DNA from: Verrucomicrobiia bacterium
GTDB lineage: Bacteria; Verrucomicrobiota; Verrucomicrobiia; Limisphaerales; JADLHS01
Reading direction: 5' to 3'
NCBI GenBank assembly: GCA_026125285.1
Contig: JAHCLO010000022.1
Coordinates: 1 to 64,000 of the forward strand
Length of the DNA: 64,000 nt
The notes beneath the pieces are model-generated. The model made no database searches. It worked only from the letters and a program-made list of their open reading frames with translations, and had not been told where the DNA came from. The translations under genes and the position numbers were made by a program. Numbering within the stretch: position 1 is the first letter of the stretch; every line of letters starts with the position of its first letter. Of this stretch, positions 35,629 through 44,689 are shown in pieces.

Positions 35629-36801
35629 ATGAAAACATCAACGTTGCCAATCACTCGCCGTGACTTCGCGAAAACCACCTTGCTTGCCAGCGCCGCCGTC
35701 ATGCTTTCGGGTGCGGCCACGTTCGCCCAAAGTCGCCGCCGCATCCGCACGGGTGTCATCGGCTGCGGGAGCGTTTCTCATTCGTATCTGCCGGTGTTGA
35801 CCGAATGTCCGTTTGTCGAGGTGGTCAGCCTGTGCGACATCCGGCCCGAACGGGCGCAGCAACAGGCGCAGCGTTTCAAGGTGGCGCATCATTACCCGCA
35901 CATTGACCGGATGCTGGCGGGCGAATCGTTCGAGTTTCTCGTGAACCTGACAGACATGCAGGAACACGAGCGGTTGAACCGCCAAGCGCTGGCAGCGGGC
36001 AAACATGTCTGGAGCGAGAAACCCATTGCCAATTCGCTGCGCGCCGGCCAGGAGCTGCTCCGCGTGGCGCGACAAAAGCGACTGCGTCTGTGGGGCGCGC
36101 CGATCACGGTGCAGAGTCCACAGTTCGCGTTCATGGCGCGCACACTCGCGCAGGGCGCACTGGGGCGCGTGGCGGCGGCGCACGCGGATTACGGCCACGA
36201 AGGGCCGAACTGGTCGTCCTTTTTTTACGAGACAGGCGGGGGCAGCATGCCGGACCTGATGGTCTATAACCTGACCTCGTTGACGGGTTTGCTCGGACCG
36301 GCCAAACACGTCACCGCCATGTTGAGCATCGTCACGCCGGAGCGCGACATCACGGAGAAGGGCAGCATCAAAGTAACCGAGGAGGACAACGCAATGGTGT
36401 TGCTGGATCATGGCAACGGAGTGATCTCCCATGTGCAATCCGGTTTCAATTATTTCAATCCGCACGGCCACGACGGCAGGGGGGAACAGCGGCACACAAT
36501 CACGATTGTCGGCTCGCGCGGCTTCATGGGGATGGTCGGTTACGACTGGGCGCCCCTGGGTGTGGACCTTGCCACCCACGAGCAGCCGCAACTCAAGCGT
36601 CACGCCACGGACGCCAAGGGCTACGTTTGGCAGCAAGGCGCGGCGCTCGCGGCGGAGTGTCTGGCCACGGGCCGCGAATTGTTGACCACACCGGAACACG
36701 CTCTGCACGTGCTTGAAATCATGACCGCCGCCCGGAAGTCGCAGACCACCGGTAAACGCATCAAACTGGCGTCCATGTTCCGGTGGCCGGTGGTGAGTTA
36801 A
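35629..36801 (+). CDS. Tat-exported Gfo/Idh/MocA-family oxidoreductase
   Basis: 390 residues starting at ATG 35629; the frame opens earlier in non-conserved sequence. A twin-arginine signal (TRRDFAKT) is at about residues 9-16, followed by a hydrophobic stretch. The Rossmann fold begins TGVIGCGSVSHSY. The family lysine lies in WSEKPIAN. The C-terminal half carries the alpha/beta substrate domain. Members with a Tat signal are common in planctomycetes and verrucomicrobia and act on sugars or sugar acids with tightly bound NAD(P). The substrate is unknown. Confidence 0.88.
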   Translation: MKTSTLPITRRDFAKTTLLASAAVMLSGAATFAQSRRRIRTGVIGCGSVSHSYLPVLTECPFVEVVSLCDIRPERAQQQAQRFKVAHHYPHIDRMLAGESFEFLVNLTDMQEHERLNRQALAAGKHVWSEKPIANSLRAGQELLRVARQKRLRLWGAPITVQSPQFAFMARTLAQGALGRVAAAHADYGHEGPNWSSFFYETGGGSMPDLMVYNLTSLTGLLGPAKHVTAMLSIVTPERDITEKGSIKVTEEDNAMVLLDHGNGVISHVQSGFNYFNPHGHDGRGEQRHTITIVGSRGFMGMVGYDWAPLGVDLATHEQPQLKRHATDAKGYVWQQGAALAAECLATGRELLTTPEHALHVLEIMTAARKSQTTGKRIKLASMFRWPVVS

Positions 36802-36808
36802 CAAATCG

Positions 36809-37044
36809 GAGGTTTGGCCGGCAGACTGAGCTACCTTGAATCGCGCCGGCCCTGGGCGCGTTTGCCGCGCGCAGAAACGTGACCGCGAACGCGGCTGGTC
36901 AGCCCGGTTTTCGCGAGGCGTTGAGTCGTGATCTTGCTGGCGGTTTTCTTTGCCTTCGCGGCAATCCGGCGTCCGGAGATACGTTTGACTGAAGCCATGC
37001 CTGAGATTGCGCCACTGGTCCGCCAAAGGCAAAGCAATCTTACG
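36809..37044. repeat. 236-bp duplicated segment, copy A
   Basis: It aligns without gaps to 42265-42500 (about 12 differences). It contains the whole small basic-protein gene, about 46 bp before its start and about 20 bp after its stop. Confidence 0.95.
36831..36998 (-). CDS. Small basic protein, 55 residues, copy A
   Basis: The ORF starts MASVKRISGRRIAAKAKK and ends RGKRAQGRRDSR. It is very rich in Lys and Arg with no acidic residue before the last three, so it should bind nucleic acid or ribosomes; I do not recognise the family. The nearly identical copy B is at 42287-42454. Of seven differences within the gene, four are silent and three exchange Ile, Leu or Val, which suggests selection at the protein level. 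It follows mgtE by 83 bp on the same strand. No strong ribosome-binding site is visible. Confidence 0.65.
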   Translation of the reverse strand: MASVKRISGRRIAAKAKKTASKITTQRLAKTGLTSRVRGHVSARGKRAQGRRDSR

Positions 37045-37081
37045 CCCGGGGCGCCGTAAAGTTGCGCCGCAAATTCTGCGA

Positions 37082-38461
37082 TTACAGCAACGCCCCTCGC
37101 AGAACGACTTGCGCGATGCTGAAGTAAATAACCAACCCGCTCACGTCCACGAGCGTGGCGACGAACGGCGCGGAACACGTCGCGGGATCCAATTTGAGCC
37201 GGCGCAACCCAAACGGCAGCATCGCGCCGACGAGGCTGCCGAACGCGACCACCCCCACCAGACTCAGTCCCACCACCAGTGCCACGAGTTGGTAGTGGTC
37301 GGTGTAGAGCGTCGCGCGATTCGGCCAGAGGGCGATGCGCAGGAAGCCGATCACGGCCAGCACGCCGCCCAGTGCCAGACCCAGCACCAATTCCCGCCGG
37401 AAGACACGCAGCCAGTCCCGGAGTTTCACGTCGCCCGTGGCCATGGCGCGGATGACGAGCGTGGAGGCTTGCGCGCCGGAGTTGCCGCCGCTGCTGATGA
37501 TGAGCGGGATGAACAACGCCAGCACCAGCGCACTGGCCAGGTCGGCCTCGTAATGCGCCATCGCGCTGGCCGTGAGCATTTGTCCCAAGAACAGCAACAC
37601 CAGCCAGCCCACGCGCTTTTGAATCATGGCCAGCAGGTCGGTTTCCAGATACGGCGCGTCCAGGGCCTCGACCGCGCCCATTTTTTGAATGTCTTCCGTG
37701 GCCTCTTCGGTGACCACATCCAGGACGTCGTCCACCGTGACCACGCCGACGAGGCGTTCTTGCGAATCCACCACCGGCAGCACCGTGCGGTCATACTTTC
37801 GGAACATTTCCACGGCGGTTTCCTGGTCGTCCGTGGCGCGCAACGTGATGACCGACGGGTCCAGCAGCGCCGCCACCGGCACATCCATCTCGGCGACGAC
37901 CACGTTGCGCAGGCGCAGCACGCCGGCCAGCTTCCCCTGCGGGTCCACGACGAACAGTTGGTTCAGCGTTTCGCGCTGTTGCCCCACCTGTCGCAAATGC
38001 GCGAGCACTTCGGCTACGGTCCAATCCTGTTTCACCGCCACGTATTCGGGCGTCATGCGGCGGCCGATGGAATCCTCGGGATACCCCAGCAACGTGACGG
38101 CGATCTTGCGTTCCTCGGGCGACAACAGGTTCAGCAGCTTCTGCGTGGCGGCGGCGGGCAACTCTTCCAGCAGCGCAGTGCGGTCGTCCGGCTCCATTTC
38201 GTTGAGGATGCGGGCGACCTGTTCATTGCCGAGCGCGTGCAACAGGCGTTCCTGTTCCTCAACGCCCAGTTGCTCGAAGACATCAGCGGCGATTTGCTGG
38301 GGCAGGATGCGCAGCAACACCGCGCGGTCCTCGGGCGCGAGGTCGGAGAGGATTTCGCCAATGTCCTCCGGCGGAAAGTGGTTGAGGATGTCGCGGAGCT
38401 GGCTGAACGCGCGACGATGGATCAACTCCGTCAATTCCGGTCCTAGCAAACGGCCAATCAT
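37082..38461 (-). CDS. mgtE: MgtE-family magnesium transporter
   Basis: A 459-residue inner-membrane Mg2+ channel. The N domain (about 1-130) is made of helical repeats such as HFPPEDIGEILSDLAPEDR. It is followed by two CBS domains (about 135-255; MTPEYVAVKQDWTVAEVL and the VVTVDDVLDVV end). Five membrane spans form the C-terminal part, with the filter region SSGGNSGAQASTLVIRAMA that is diagnostic of MgtE. Mg2+ binding to the N and CBS domains is known to close such channels. The gene is divergent from the anion transporter genes at 38880. Confidence 0.95.
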   Translation of the reverse strand: MIGRLLGPELTELIHRRAFSQLRDILNHFPPEDIGEILSDLAPEDRAVLLRILPQQIAADVFEQLGVEEQERLLHALGNEQVARILNEMEPDDRTALLEELPAAATQKLLNLLSPEERKIAVTLLGYPEDSIGRRMTPEYVAVKQDWTVAEVLAHLRQVGQQRETLNQLFVVDPQGKLAGVLRLRNVVVAEMDVPVAALLDPSVITLRATDDQETAVEMFRKYDRTVLPVVDSQERLVGVVTVDDVLDVVTEEATEDIQKMGAVEALDAPYLETDLLAMIQKRVGWLVLLFLGQMLTASAMAHYEADLASALVLALFIPLIISSGGNSGAQASTLVIRAMATGDVKLRDWLRVFRRELVLGLALGGVLAVIGFLRIALWPNRATLYTDHYQLVALVVGLSLVGVVAFGSLVGAMLPFGLRRLKLDPATCSAPFVATLVDVSGLVIYFSIAQVVLRGALL

Positions 38462-38608
38462 GCGGGCAGCTTACGCTGTCTTCAACGCACCGGCAGTGTT
38501 TTCCTTTCAAGCGGACCGCCGCGGATGCGCCACCACGCCACTTGGATGTGTCATGGCGGGCTGTGAATCGGCTTGTCAGCGCGCGAACCGGCAGGCACAC
38601 ATGGCCGC

Positions 38609-38857
38609 GTGAACGACTCGTTAACTTGGCTGGGCATCGCCGTCCGCATGTCGCAGTCGGTGAGGTTCTCCGGCTTGAACCTGGCCGTGTTCAGTCTAAG
38701 CCGGGTGTTGGGCCAGTTGCCGGTGCCGCCGGAGAAATCCGGCGACGACGTGATTGACAAGGACCTGATTCTGGTCTGGGCGGAGACGGGACGGCGCATC
38801 ATCAGCGGCTCGGACCTATTGGGGCGGTTGCTGCGGCGGATTGTGCGGACGAATTGA
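38609..38857 (+). CDS. Possible small protein, about 82 residues
   Basis: A frame from GTG 38609 to a TGA at 38857. It has coding-like codon use (GC-rich third positions) and reads LTWLGIAVRMSQS...KSGDDVIDKDLILVWAETGRR. I recognise no family. It ends 22 bp before the SLC13-type transporter on the same strand. The rest of the 418-bp gap between mgtE and that transporter shows nothing clear. It could also be chance. Confidence 0.35.
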   Translation: MNDSLTWLGIAVRMSQSVRFSGLNLAVFSLSRVLGQLPVPPEKSGDDVIDKDLILVWAETGRRIISGSDLLGRLLRRIVRTN

Positions 38858-38879
38858 CTCGGCTGAAACCAGAACACCT

Positions 38880-40682
38880 ATGGAGCACCTTTTCATTCTG
38901 GGATTGATTGGGGTCGCGCTGGCGCTCTTTGCCTGGGAGGTCGTGCGACCGGACGTCGTAGCCATCGGGGTGACGCTGATGTTGCTGCTGACCGGCACGG
39001 TGAGCATCAACGAGGGGTTTTCCGGTTTCAGCAATCCGGCGGTGATTACGGTGCTGTGCATGTTCATCCTCAGTTCAGGGTTGGTCCGCACGGGAGTGGC
39101 GGATTATCTGGCCGGGCTGATCACCCGCCTGGGCGGCGGACATCCCATCCTGTTGACCATCGCCGTCATGGTGACCGTCGGGGTGATGTCGGCATTCATG
39201 AACAACATCGGCGCGGTGGCCATTCTGCTGCCGACCATGTTCGTCATCGCGCAGAAATCGGACTACCCGGTCACCAAACTGCTGATGCCTTTGTCCTTCG
39301 GGTCGTTGTTGGGCGGATTGACGACGCTGATCGGGACGCCGCCGAATCTGTTGTGTTCTATGGCGCTGGAGGAGGCCGGATTCAAAGGTTTTCGCATGTT
39401 TGATTTCCTGCCTACCGGTCTGGCGGTGATGGGAGCGGGGGTGCTTTACATGGCTTTGGTCGGGCGCTTCTTGATCCCGGCGCGCAAGGAAACCGGCGGC
39501 CTGACGAAGCAATATCAATTGCAGGATTACCTGACGGAAGTGGTCGTGCCGGAGAAGAGTCCACTGGTGGGTAAGTCGCTCGCCGAATCCGCGCTCCGCC
39601 GGGAAACCGGGCTGAGTGTGCTGCGGCTGCGCCGGGCCGCGACCCCGGAAAAATCGTCGGTGCCGTCCCCGGCGACGATCCTGCAGGTCGGGGACCGTCT
39701 GATCGTGGAGGGTAACCTTGAACAGTTAATCAAGAGCAAAGAAGCCGGGCCGCTGAAGATTTACGCGGAGACGAAATTTGACGACCGGGCGTTGACCGGC
39801 GACAACGTGGAACTGGCGGAGGTGGCGGTGGCCCCGCGCTCGGCTCTGGTGGGAAAATCCATCAATCAAGGCCACTGGCACCGCCGGTTCAACGTGCTGG
39901 TGCTGGCACTGCGCCGGCGCGGAAGGACCCTGCAAAAGCAGTTCACCTCCGTGCCGCTGGCCGTGGGCGACGTCTTGTTGGTGCAAGGTTCGGGCGAGGC
40001 GCTCGACGACATGGCGCGAAGTCCCGAGTTCCTGGTCGCCAACCGGCTGGAGCACGAGGCGCGCGACTCGAAGCGGGCGGGGCTGGCGTTGGGGATCATG
40101 GGCTTGGCGATCGCCAGCGCGGCGACCGGATTGTTGCACATTTCGGTGGCCGGCCTGCTCGGCGTGTTGCTCATGGCGGTGACGGGCTGCGTGCGGGTGC
40201 AGGACATGTATCACGACGTGGAATGGCGGGTAATCTTTCTGATTGCCTGCATGATGCCGCTGGGGATTGCGATGAGCGACGAGCACACCGGCACGGCGCG
40301 CTGGCTGGCGGAACTCGTGGTGCAATGGACCGGTGGATACGGGCCCTTGGTCGTGTTGGCCGGCCTGTTCCTTTTCACCACGCTGATCACGGAGGTGATG
40401 TCCAACGCGGCCGCCGCCGTCCTGCTGGCCCCGATCGGCGTGGCCATCGCCGTGGGCCTCGGCTTGGAACCGTATCCGTTCCTGATGGCGATTGCGATCG
40501 GGGCCTCCACGACCTTTCTGACGCCGATTGGCCATCAGGCCAATGTGTTGGTTTATGGCGTGGGCAACTATCGGTTTGTGGATTTCCCGCGCGTAGGGGC
40601 GCTGCTCAACCTGTTGCTCTTCCTCGTCACCCTGGTGGTGGTGCCGCTGGTCTGGCCATTCACGCCGCTGGCCGCTCGTTGA
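38880..40682 (+). CDS. SLC13-type anion transporter with two RCK-C domains
   Basis: 600 residues, from ATG 38880. About 5 spans at the start (LGLIGVALALFAWEVVRPDVVAIG) and about 6 at the end flank a cytosolic insert (about 210-400) with two TrkA-C/RCK-C domains ('VGKSLAESALRRETGLSVLRLRR', 'VGKSINQGHWHRRFNVLVLALRR'). SLC13/DASS motifs are visible: NNIGAVAILLPT and LIGTPPNLL in the first half, and TEVMSNAAAAVLLAP and TPIGHQANVLVYG in the second. Members move sulfate, dicarboxylates or other anions. The next gene starts four bases later, so they are co-transcribed. Confidence 0.92.
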   Translation: MEHLFILGLIGVALALFAWEVVRPDVVAIGVTLMLLLTGTVSINEGFSGFSNPAVITVLCMFILSSGLVRTGVADYLAGLITRLGGGHPILLTIAVMVTVGVMSAFMNNIGAVAILLPTMFVIAQKSDYPVTKLLMPLSFGSLLGGLTTLIGTPPNLLCSMALEEAGFKGFRMFDFLPTGLAVMGAGVLYMALVGRFLIPARKETGGLTKQYQLQDYLTEVVVPEKSPLVGKSLAESALRRETGLSVLRLRRAATPEKSSVPSPATILQVGDRLIVEGNLEQLIKSKEAGPLKIYAETKFDDRALTGDNVELAEVAVAPRSALVGKSINQGHWHRRFNVLVLALRRRGRTLQKQFTSVPLAVGDVLLVQGSGEALDDMARSPEFLVANRLEHEARDSKRAGLALGIMGLAIASAATGLLHISVAGLLGVLLMAVTGCVRVQDMYHDVEWRVIFLIACMMPLGIAMSDEHTGTARWLAELVVQWTGGYGPLVVLAGLFLFTTLITEVMSNAAAAVLLAPIGVAIAVGLGLEPYPFLMAIAIGASTTFLTPIGHQANVLVYGVGNYRFVDFPRVGALLNLLLFLVTLVVVPLVWPFTPLAAR

Positions 40683-40686
40683 CGCC

Positions 40687-42285
40687 ATGACGGCGATGAT
40701 CTTCAAACTGGTCGGCGGCATCGGCCTGCTTTTGTTGGGCATGGTGCTGCTGACGGATGGGTTAAAAGCGTTTGCCGGTGACGCGTTGCGGCGGGCGCTG
40801 GTGCGGTTCACGGGCACGCCCCTCAAGGCATTCGGCTCAGGCGCGCTCGTGACGGCGATGGTTCAATCGTCCAGCGCCACCACCGTGACGGTGATTGGCT
40901 TCGTGAGCGCGGGGTTGCTTACTTTTCCGCAGGCAGTGGGCGTAGTCATGGGCGCGAGTCTCGGCACGACGGGCACCGGCTGGATTGTCGCGGTGCTGGG
41001 GTTGAAAGTCAGCCTGGGCTTCTATGCGTTGCCGTTGGTCGGCGCGGGCGCGTTTCTGAAATTGCTGGGACACGGGCGGATGAAATCACTCGGGCTGGCG
41101 CTGGCGGGTTTCGGTTTGATCTTCATTGGCATCGAGACGCTGCAAGCCGGGATGGCGGGCCTTTCGGGGGTGTTCAATCTCGCCCGCCTGCCCGCCGGAG
41201 GTCTATTGGGTCACATTCTCGCGATGGTTATTGGCATGGTGATGACGGTCATTATGCAATCGTCCAGTGCCGCGGTGGCCACCACGCTCACGGCCTTGCA
41301 CACGGGTGCGATCAACTTCGAGCAGGCGGCCTCGCTCGTCATTGGTGCGGCGGTGGGCACCACAGTAACCGGCGCGCTGGCGGCAATTGGCAGCAGTGTG
41401 CCGGCCAAGCGCACCGCGCTCGCTCACGTCTTGTTCAATCTGGCCACGGGGGTGATTGCCGTGGTGTTGTTGCCGGTGTTGTTGTGGGGCATCGGGCTGG
41501 CTCAAAAGCACGGCGGACTGGACGCGGGGGCGACGAGTTTGGCGGTGTTTCACACGGTCTTCATTGGGTTGGGGGTGGCCATCTTCCTGCCATTCGCCCG
41601 TCCGTTTGCGCGGTGGATTGAACGGCGGTTGCCGGAACGCGGACCGACGTTGACGCAGCACCTGGATGCCACACTGCTGCACGCGCCCGCCGTGGCGTTG
41701 GAGGCGACGCGCCGCGCGTTGAGCGAAACGGCAAGCGAGTTGTTCGCCGCCGTGCGCGCTATCGTCGCCGGTGAAAGCAGCGGCGATAACGACAACCGGC
41801 AAGAGCGAATCCAGCATGCCCTCGAACAAATCCAGGAATTCTTTGCCAGGATTCCACCCGTGAGCGAGGACGAACCCCCCTCGTCGTTACGGGTGGCGCA
41901 ACTCCACGCCATTGACCATCTCACGCGGTTGCAGGCGCATCTACAGCCCGAAGCCAACGTGCAGCGCGTTTTGCGGGAAGCACGCGTGCGCCCGCTGGCC
42001 GCGCACGGACGAAGGATTCTCGAACTCGGCGAAGCCGGTTTGAGAGGTAGCTCGGCTGATGATTGGCTGGTGCAAGTTGAACGCGCGGCCGCAGGCTTGG
42101 CAGACCTGCGCCGGCAGGAACGCCCGACGGTGCTCAAGCAAACAGCAGATGGACAGGGCGAACCCGTAAGAGCGCTTGAGATGCTGGACGCCATGCGGTG
42201 GCTGGATCGGGTGGGCTACCACACCTGGCGCATCTGCAATTACCTCAGCGGCGACGGCAAACCAGAGGTTTCGCCGGCAGACTGA
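40687..42285 (+). CDS. Na/Pi cotransporter-family protein with PhoU-like tail
   Basis: A 532-residue membrane protein. Two inverted halves each hold the QSSSA signature (MVQSSSATT and IMQSSSAAV), as in NptA/SLC34 sodium-phosphate cotransporters. The last 190 residues are helical and PhoU-like, with repeated 'RRALSETASELFAAVRAI' and 'LHAIDHLTRLQAHLQ' patterns. It imports phosphate with Na+, by family inference. It starts four bases after the SLC13 gene. Its last codons lie inside the 236-bp duplicated segment. Confidence 0.92.
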   Translation: MTAMIFKLVGGIGLLLLGMVLLTDGLKAFAGDALRRALVRFTGTPLKAFGSGALVTAMVQSSSATTVTVIGFVSAGLLTFPQAVGVVMGASLGTTGTGWIVAVLGLKVSLGFYALPLVGAGAFLKLLGHGRMKSLGLALAGFGLIFIGIETLQAGMAGLSGVFNLARLPAGGLLGHILAMVIGMVMTVIMQSSSAAVATTLTALHTGAINFEQAASLVIGAAVGTTVTGALAAIGSSVPAKRTALAHVLFNLATGVIAVVLLPVLLWGIGLAQKHGGLDAGATSLAVFHTVFIGLGVAIFLPFARPFARWIERRLPERGPTLTQHLDATLLHAPAVALEATRRALSETASELFAAVRAIVAGESSGDNDNRQERIQHALEQIQEFFARIPPVSEDEPPSSLRVAQLHAIDHLTRLQAHLQPEANVQRVLREARVRPLAAHGRRILELGEAGLRGSSADDWLVQVERAAAGLADLRRQERPTVLKQTADGQGEPVRALEMLDAMRWLDRVGYHTWRICNYLSGDGKPEVSPAD

Positions 42286-42500
42286 GCTACCTTGAATCGC
42301 GCCGGCCCTGGGCGCGTTTGCCGCGCGCAGAAACGTGACCGCGAATGCGGCTGGTCAGCCCGGTCTTGGCGATGCGTTGTGTCGTGAGCTTGCTGGCAGT
42401 TTTCTTTGCCTTCGCGGCAATCCGGCGTCCGGAGATACGTTTGACTGAAGCCATGCCTGAGATTGCGCCAATGGTCCGTCAAAGGCAAAGCAAACTCACG
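42265..42500. repeat. 236-bp duplicated segment, copy B
   Basis: It aligns without gaps to 36809-37044. Its left 21 bp also encode the last seven codons of the Na/Pi transporter, so the segment boundary falls inside a functional gene. Confidence 0.95.
42287..42454 (-). CDS. Small basic protein, 55 residues, copy B
   Basis: Identical to copy A except Ile/Leu, Leu/Ile and Val/Ile exchanges. The stop is one base from the end of the convergent Na/Pi transporter gene. No expression signal is obvious beyond the shared 46 bp upstream, which probably contains whatever drives both copies. The protein has no membrane span or cysteine. I do not recognise the family. Confidence 0.65.
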   Translation of the reverse strand: MASVKRISGRRIAAKAKKTASKLTTQRIAKTGLTSRIRGHVSARGKRAQGRRDSR

Positions 42501-42835
42501 GTTCCCGTTTCCCGCGGAGATTCGATGGATGGGCCTCAACGCGGGTTTCGGCGTGCCGGTTCTGCCCCAAACCAGCTTCTCAGGGGCAGCCGGTGGCGCA
42601 GCAGCCCCACAAGGTTCAATAAACGAACCATTGACCATCTTGGGATTACCCGCCGGCTTCAGGCAGGTTGCTGGGAACTCTAATAAATACATTGGCTTGC
42701 CGACGGCTTGAGGCTAGATTGCGCGGCAAGCCACACCGAAAGCGGAATTCGCAAGCACCCCTTGCGCCGTGGCCGCCTTGGAAGGTCTGAAAACGAAACG
42801 ACGAAAAACATCGGAACAACAAATCGGAGACGTTT
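42455..42835. other. Intergenic stretch without a recognised gene
   Basis: It separates the basic-protein gene from the divergent hydrolase. Apart from the conserved 46 bp next to the small gene, I see no gene or repeat. Confidence 0.5.
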
Positions 42836-43786
42836 ATGCCCACCGCAATGATGATCACCAACCGGAACGTGCAAGGAAAACAACTCGGCCTCAAGCGGGC
42901 CCAGCTCCGCTGCTACGTCAGTGACAGCCACCAACTGCGCTCCCTGTCCGACTGGGAAGAAATCTCCGTGGCCGACTTCCGCGAACGTCTGGTCGGAATT
43001 GCGAGCCACTTCCCGTCAGTGGAGGAGGAACAAAACGAGAAGCAAAGGCACGTCAGTTTTTTCATTCACGGCTACAACAATGACTGGCTGGACGCGGTGA
43101 AGCGCTATCGCAAACTCCAAGCCGACCTGTATTCCGGTCGAAGTAGTCTGGGCCAGTTGATTCTTTTCACGTGGCCGTCCAATGGCAGCACCTTTGGCTA
43201 TCTGCCCGACCGCGAAGACGCGCGCGCCAGCGGGCCAGACCTGGCCGAGGTGTTCGTGGACCTCCATGACCATCTTTCCAAAATGCAGCGCGCCGCCGCC
43301 ATCAATGGCGGCCGGGCCGCCTGTCGCGCCAAAATCTCCGTCATCGCCCACAGCATGGGCAATTACGTCCTGCAAAAGGCCCTCGCCGTCGCGTCAAAAA
43401 GACTGAACAACCCGCAACTCATCACCCTGATCCACCAGGTCGCCATGGTCGCGGCAGACGTGGACAACGACATTTTCCAAAGCGACCAACCCGAGGAAAG
43501 CGACGGATCACTGATGGCCAACCTGTGCTATCGCATCGGCGCGCTGTACACCGGCCGCGACGAAGTGCTGGGTGCCTCGGCCGGATTGAAACATTTTGGC
43601 AAACGCCGGCTGGGCCGCAGCGGACTGGCGGATCGGGACGCCGTCCACGACAATGTGTTCGATCTCGACGTCACGGACGTGTTGCCGAAGAATGCGAAGA
43701 ACATCCACTCCGCCGTGTTTGAACATGATTCCACGCTCGAAGTCCTGCGGTTGTTGCTGGTGGGCCGGGATCGCGGATTGTTCTGA
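42836..43786 (+). CDS. Alpha/beta hydrolase (DUF900-like)
   Basis: A 316-residue serine hydrolase. The ATG at 42836 is preceded by GGAGA at 42826-42830, a good ribosome-binding site, uncommon in this window. The oxyanion motif HGYNND and nucleophile elbow AHSMGNY (GxSxG with Ala in first place) are clear, and FTWPSNG is typical of DUF900 hydrolases. The catalytic His is probably in EHDSTLEV near the C-terminus. No signal peptide is seen. The substrate is unknown. Confidence 0.85.
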   Translation: MPTAMMITNRNVQGKQLGLKRAQLRCYVSDSHQLRSLSDWEEISVADFRERLVGIASHFPSVEEEQNEKQRHVSFFIHGYNNDWLDAVKRYRKLQADLYSGRSSLGQLILFTWPSNGSTFGYLPDREDARASGPDLAEVFVDLHDHLSKMQRAAAINGGRAACRAKISVIAHSMGNYVLQKALAVASKRLNNPQLITLIHQVAMVAADVDNDIFQSDQPEESDGSLMANLCYRIGALYTGRDEVLGASAGLKHFGKRRLGRSGLADRDAVHDNVFDLDVTDVLPKNAKNIHSAVFEHDSTLEVLRLLLVGRDRGLF

Positions 43787-43857
43787 TCTTCACGGCACGT
43801 GCAAGCCGGGCCAAAGACCTACCATCGGACCTACCTTCGCTCGGTCGCACGACGGCC

Positions 43858-44163
43858 TTGGCACTGGTTGCGCTGGCCTGCTTATTGAGCCTCTTACCAG
43901 TGACCGCCACCAACAATGCCGTCACGGTCGCCACGCGCGTGCGCTCCTTCCCCAGGCTTAATCTGCCTGGGATCATGCACGCGACCGTGATAACGAATCC
44001 CGCCAGCACGAAAATGAGTCTCTTCCTCGCCAACCTGAGCGCGGACGACTTCACCGTGCTGGTGCGTAACCCGGAGGGTTATCGGGCGACCGAGAACGCC
44101 CAGGTCGCCTGCGAAATCGCCAACTTGATCCGTTGTTTCGCACCGCAACTCGGGGCGGTGTAG
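43858..44163 (+). CDS. Weak candidate small protein, up to 101 residues
   Basis: A frame ending inside the palindrome at 44160. The last 62 residues, from MHATVITNPASTKMSLFLANLSADDFTVL, read more like protein than the first 40. I recognise no family. It could be the remnant of a gene cut by the repeat, or chance. Confidence 0.2.
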   Translation: MALVALACLLSLLPVTATNNAVTVATRVRSFPRLNLPGIMHATVITNPASTKMSLFLANLSADDFTVLVRNPEGYRATENAQVACEIANLIRCFAPQLGAV

Positions 44164-44234
44164 CGGCGTCTCGGGAGAGCGCCGCCATTTCGCAGTTCCG
44201 CTTAATTTGCGGCGGTCTGCCGACGCGCCGCTAC
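44160..44234. repeat. GTAGCGGCG-bounded palindromic element
   Basis: GTAGCGGCG (44160-44168) and CGCCGCTAC (44226-44234) are exact inverted ends. Inner arms GAGAGCGCCGC and GCGGCGGTCT pair partly. Confidence 0.75.
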
Positions 44235-44407
44235 GTGGCAAAGACGCATGGCGAAAGTTGAATGACAAGTGGTCAAGGCGCGGCCTGCATTCATCGCTTG
44301 GAATTCGCCATTCGACATTCCTTCTCGGCGCTGGCTGGCTAGTTCGCTCGTGATTGATTTCAAGGGCTTTCACACGGACAGCGAGACAAGGGCGCTCACG
44401 GCGAATA

Positions 44408-44471
44408 GCTCCGTCAGGAGCGACACCTTTGTAGCTCGGTCATCGCATCATCAATCCAAGCCCCATGGGGC
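44408..44471. repeat. Two linked hairpins (GCTCC/GGAGC and GCCCC/GGGGC)
   Basis: GCTCC-gtca-GGAGC at 44408-44421 and the palindrome GCCCCATGGGGC at 44460-44471, both followed by or facing CGACA/CGACAT. This resembles short dispersed repeats of planctomycete and verrucomicrobial genomes. Only one copy is in this window. Confidence 0.5.
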
Positions 44472-44689
44472 GACATATTCTTGAACACGCTCATGCTGAT
44501 ACCGCTGCTACCTCGTTCGCTCGTCCGGCCACCATTACCGAATCATTTGCTGATGCGCCGCCATGAAGCGATCCTGGCTAAGGATCGCAACCAGGAGGAC
44601 TGGAGCGGGGGCGTTCGCTGGTCGCGTTTCGCACCGGGTTTGCTTGCACTACGACGGGCTGACAGGCAAAACAGTGCCGGAGTTTGGGC

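Larger units (their letters stand above)
43787..44689. other. Repeat-rich stretch before the P-type ATPase gene
   Basis: About 900 bp with no firmly supported gene. It has one weak candidate frame (43858-44163), a GTAGCGGCG palindrome (44160-44234) and a pair of short hairpins (44408-44471). The remaining part near 44480-44680 is not assigned. Confidence 0.5.

Noticed and set aside
35638..37032. A 464-codon minus-strand frame over the oxidoreductase
   Set aside because: It is antisense to a clear Gfo/Idh/MocA gene and has a His/Arg-rich composition without any motif.
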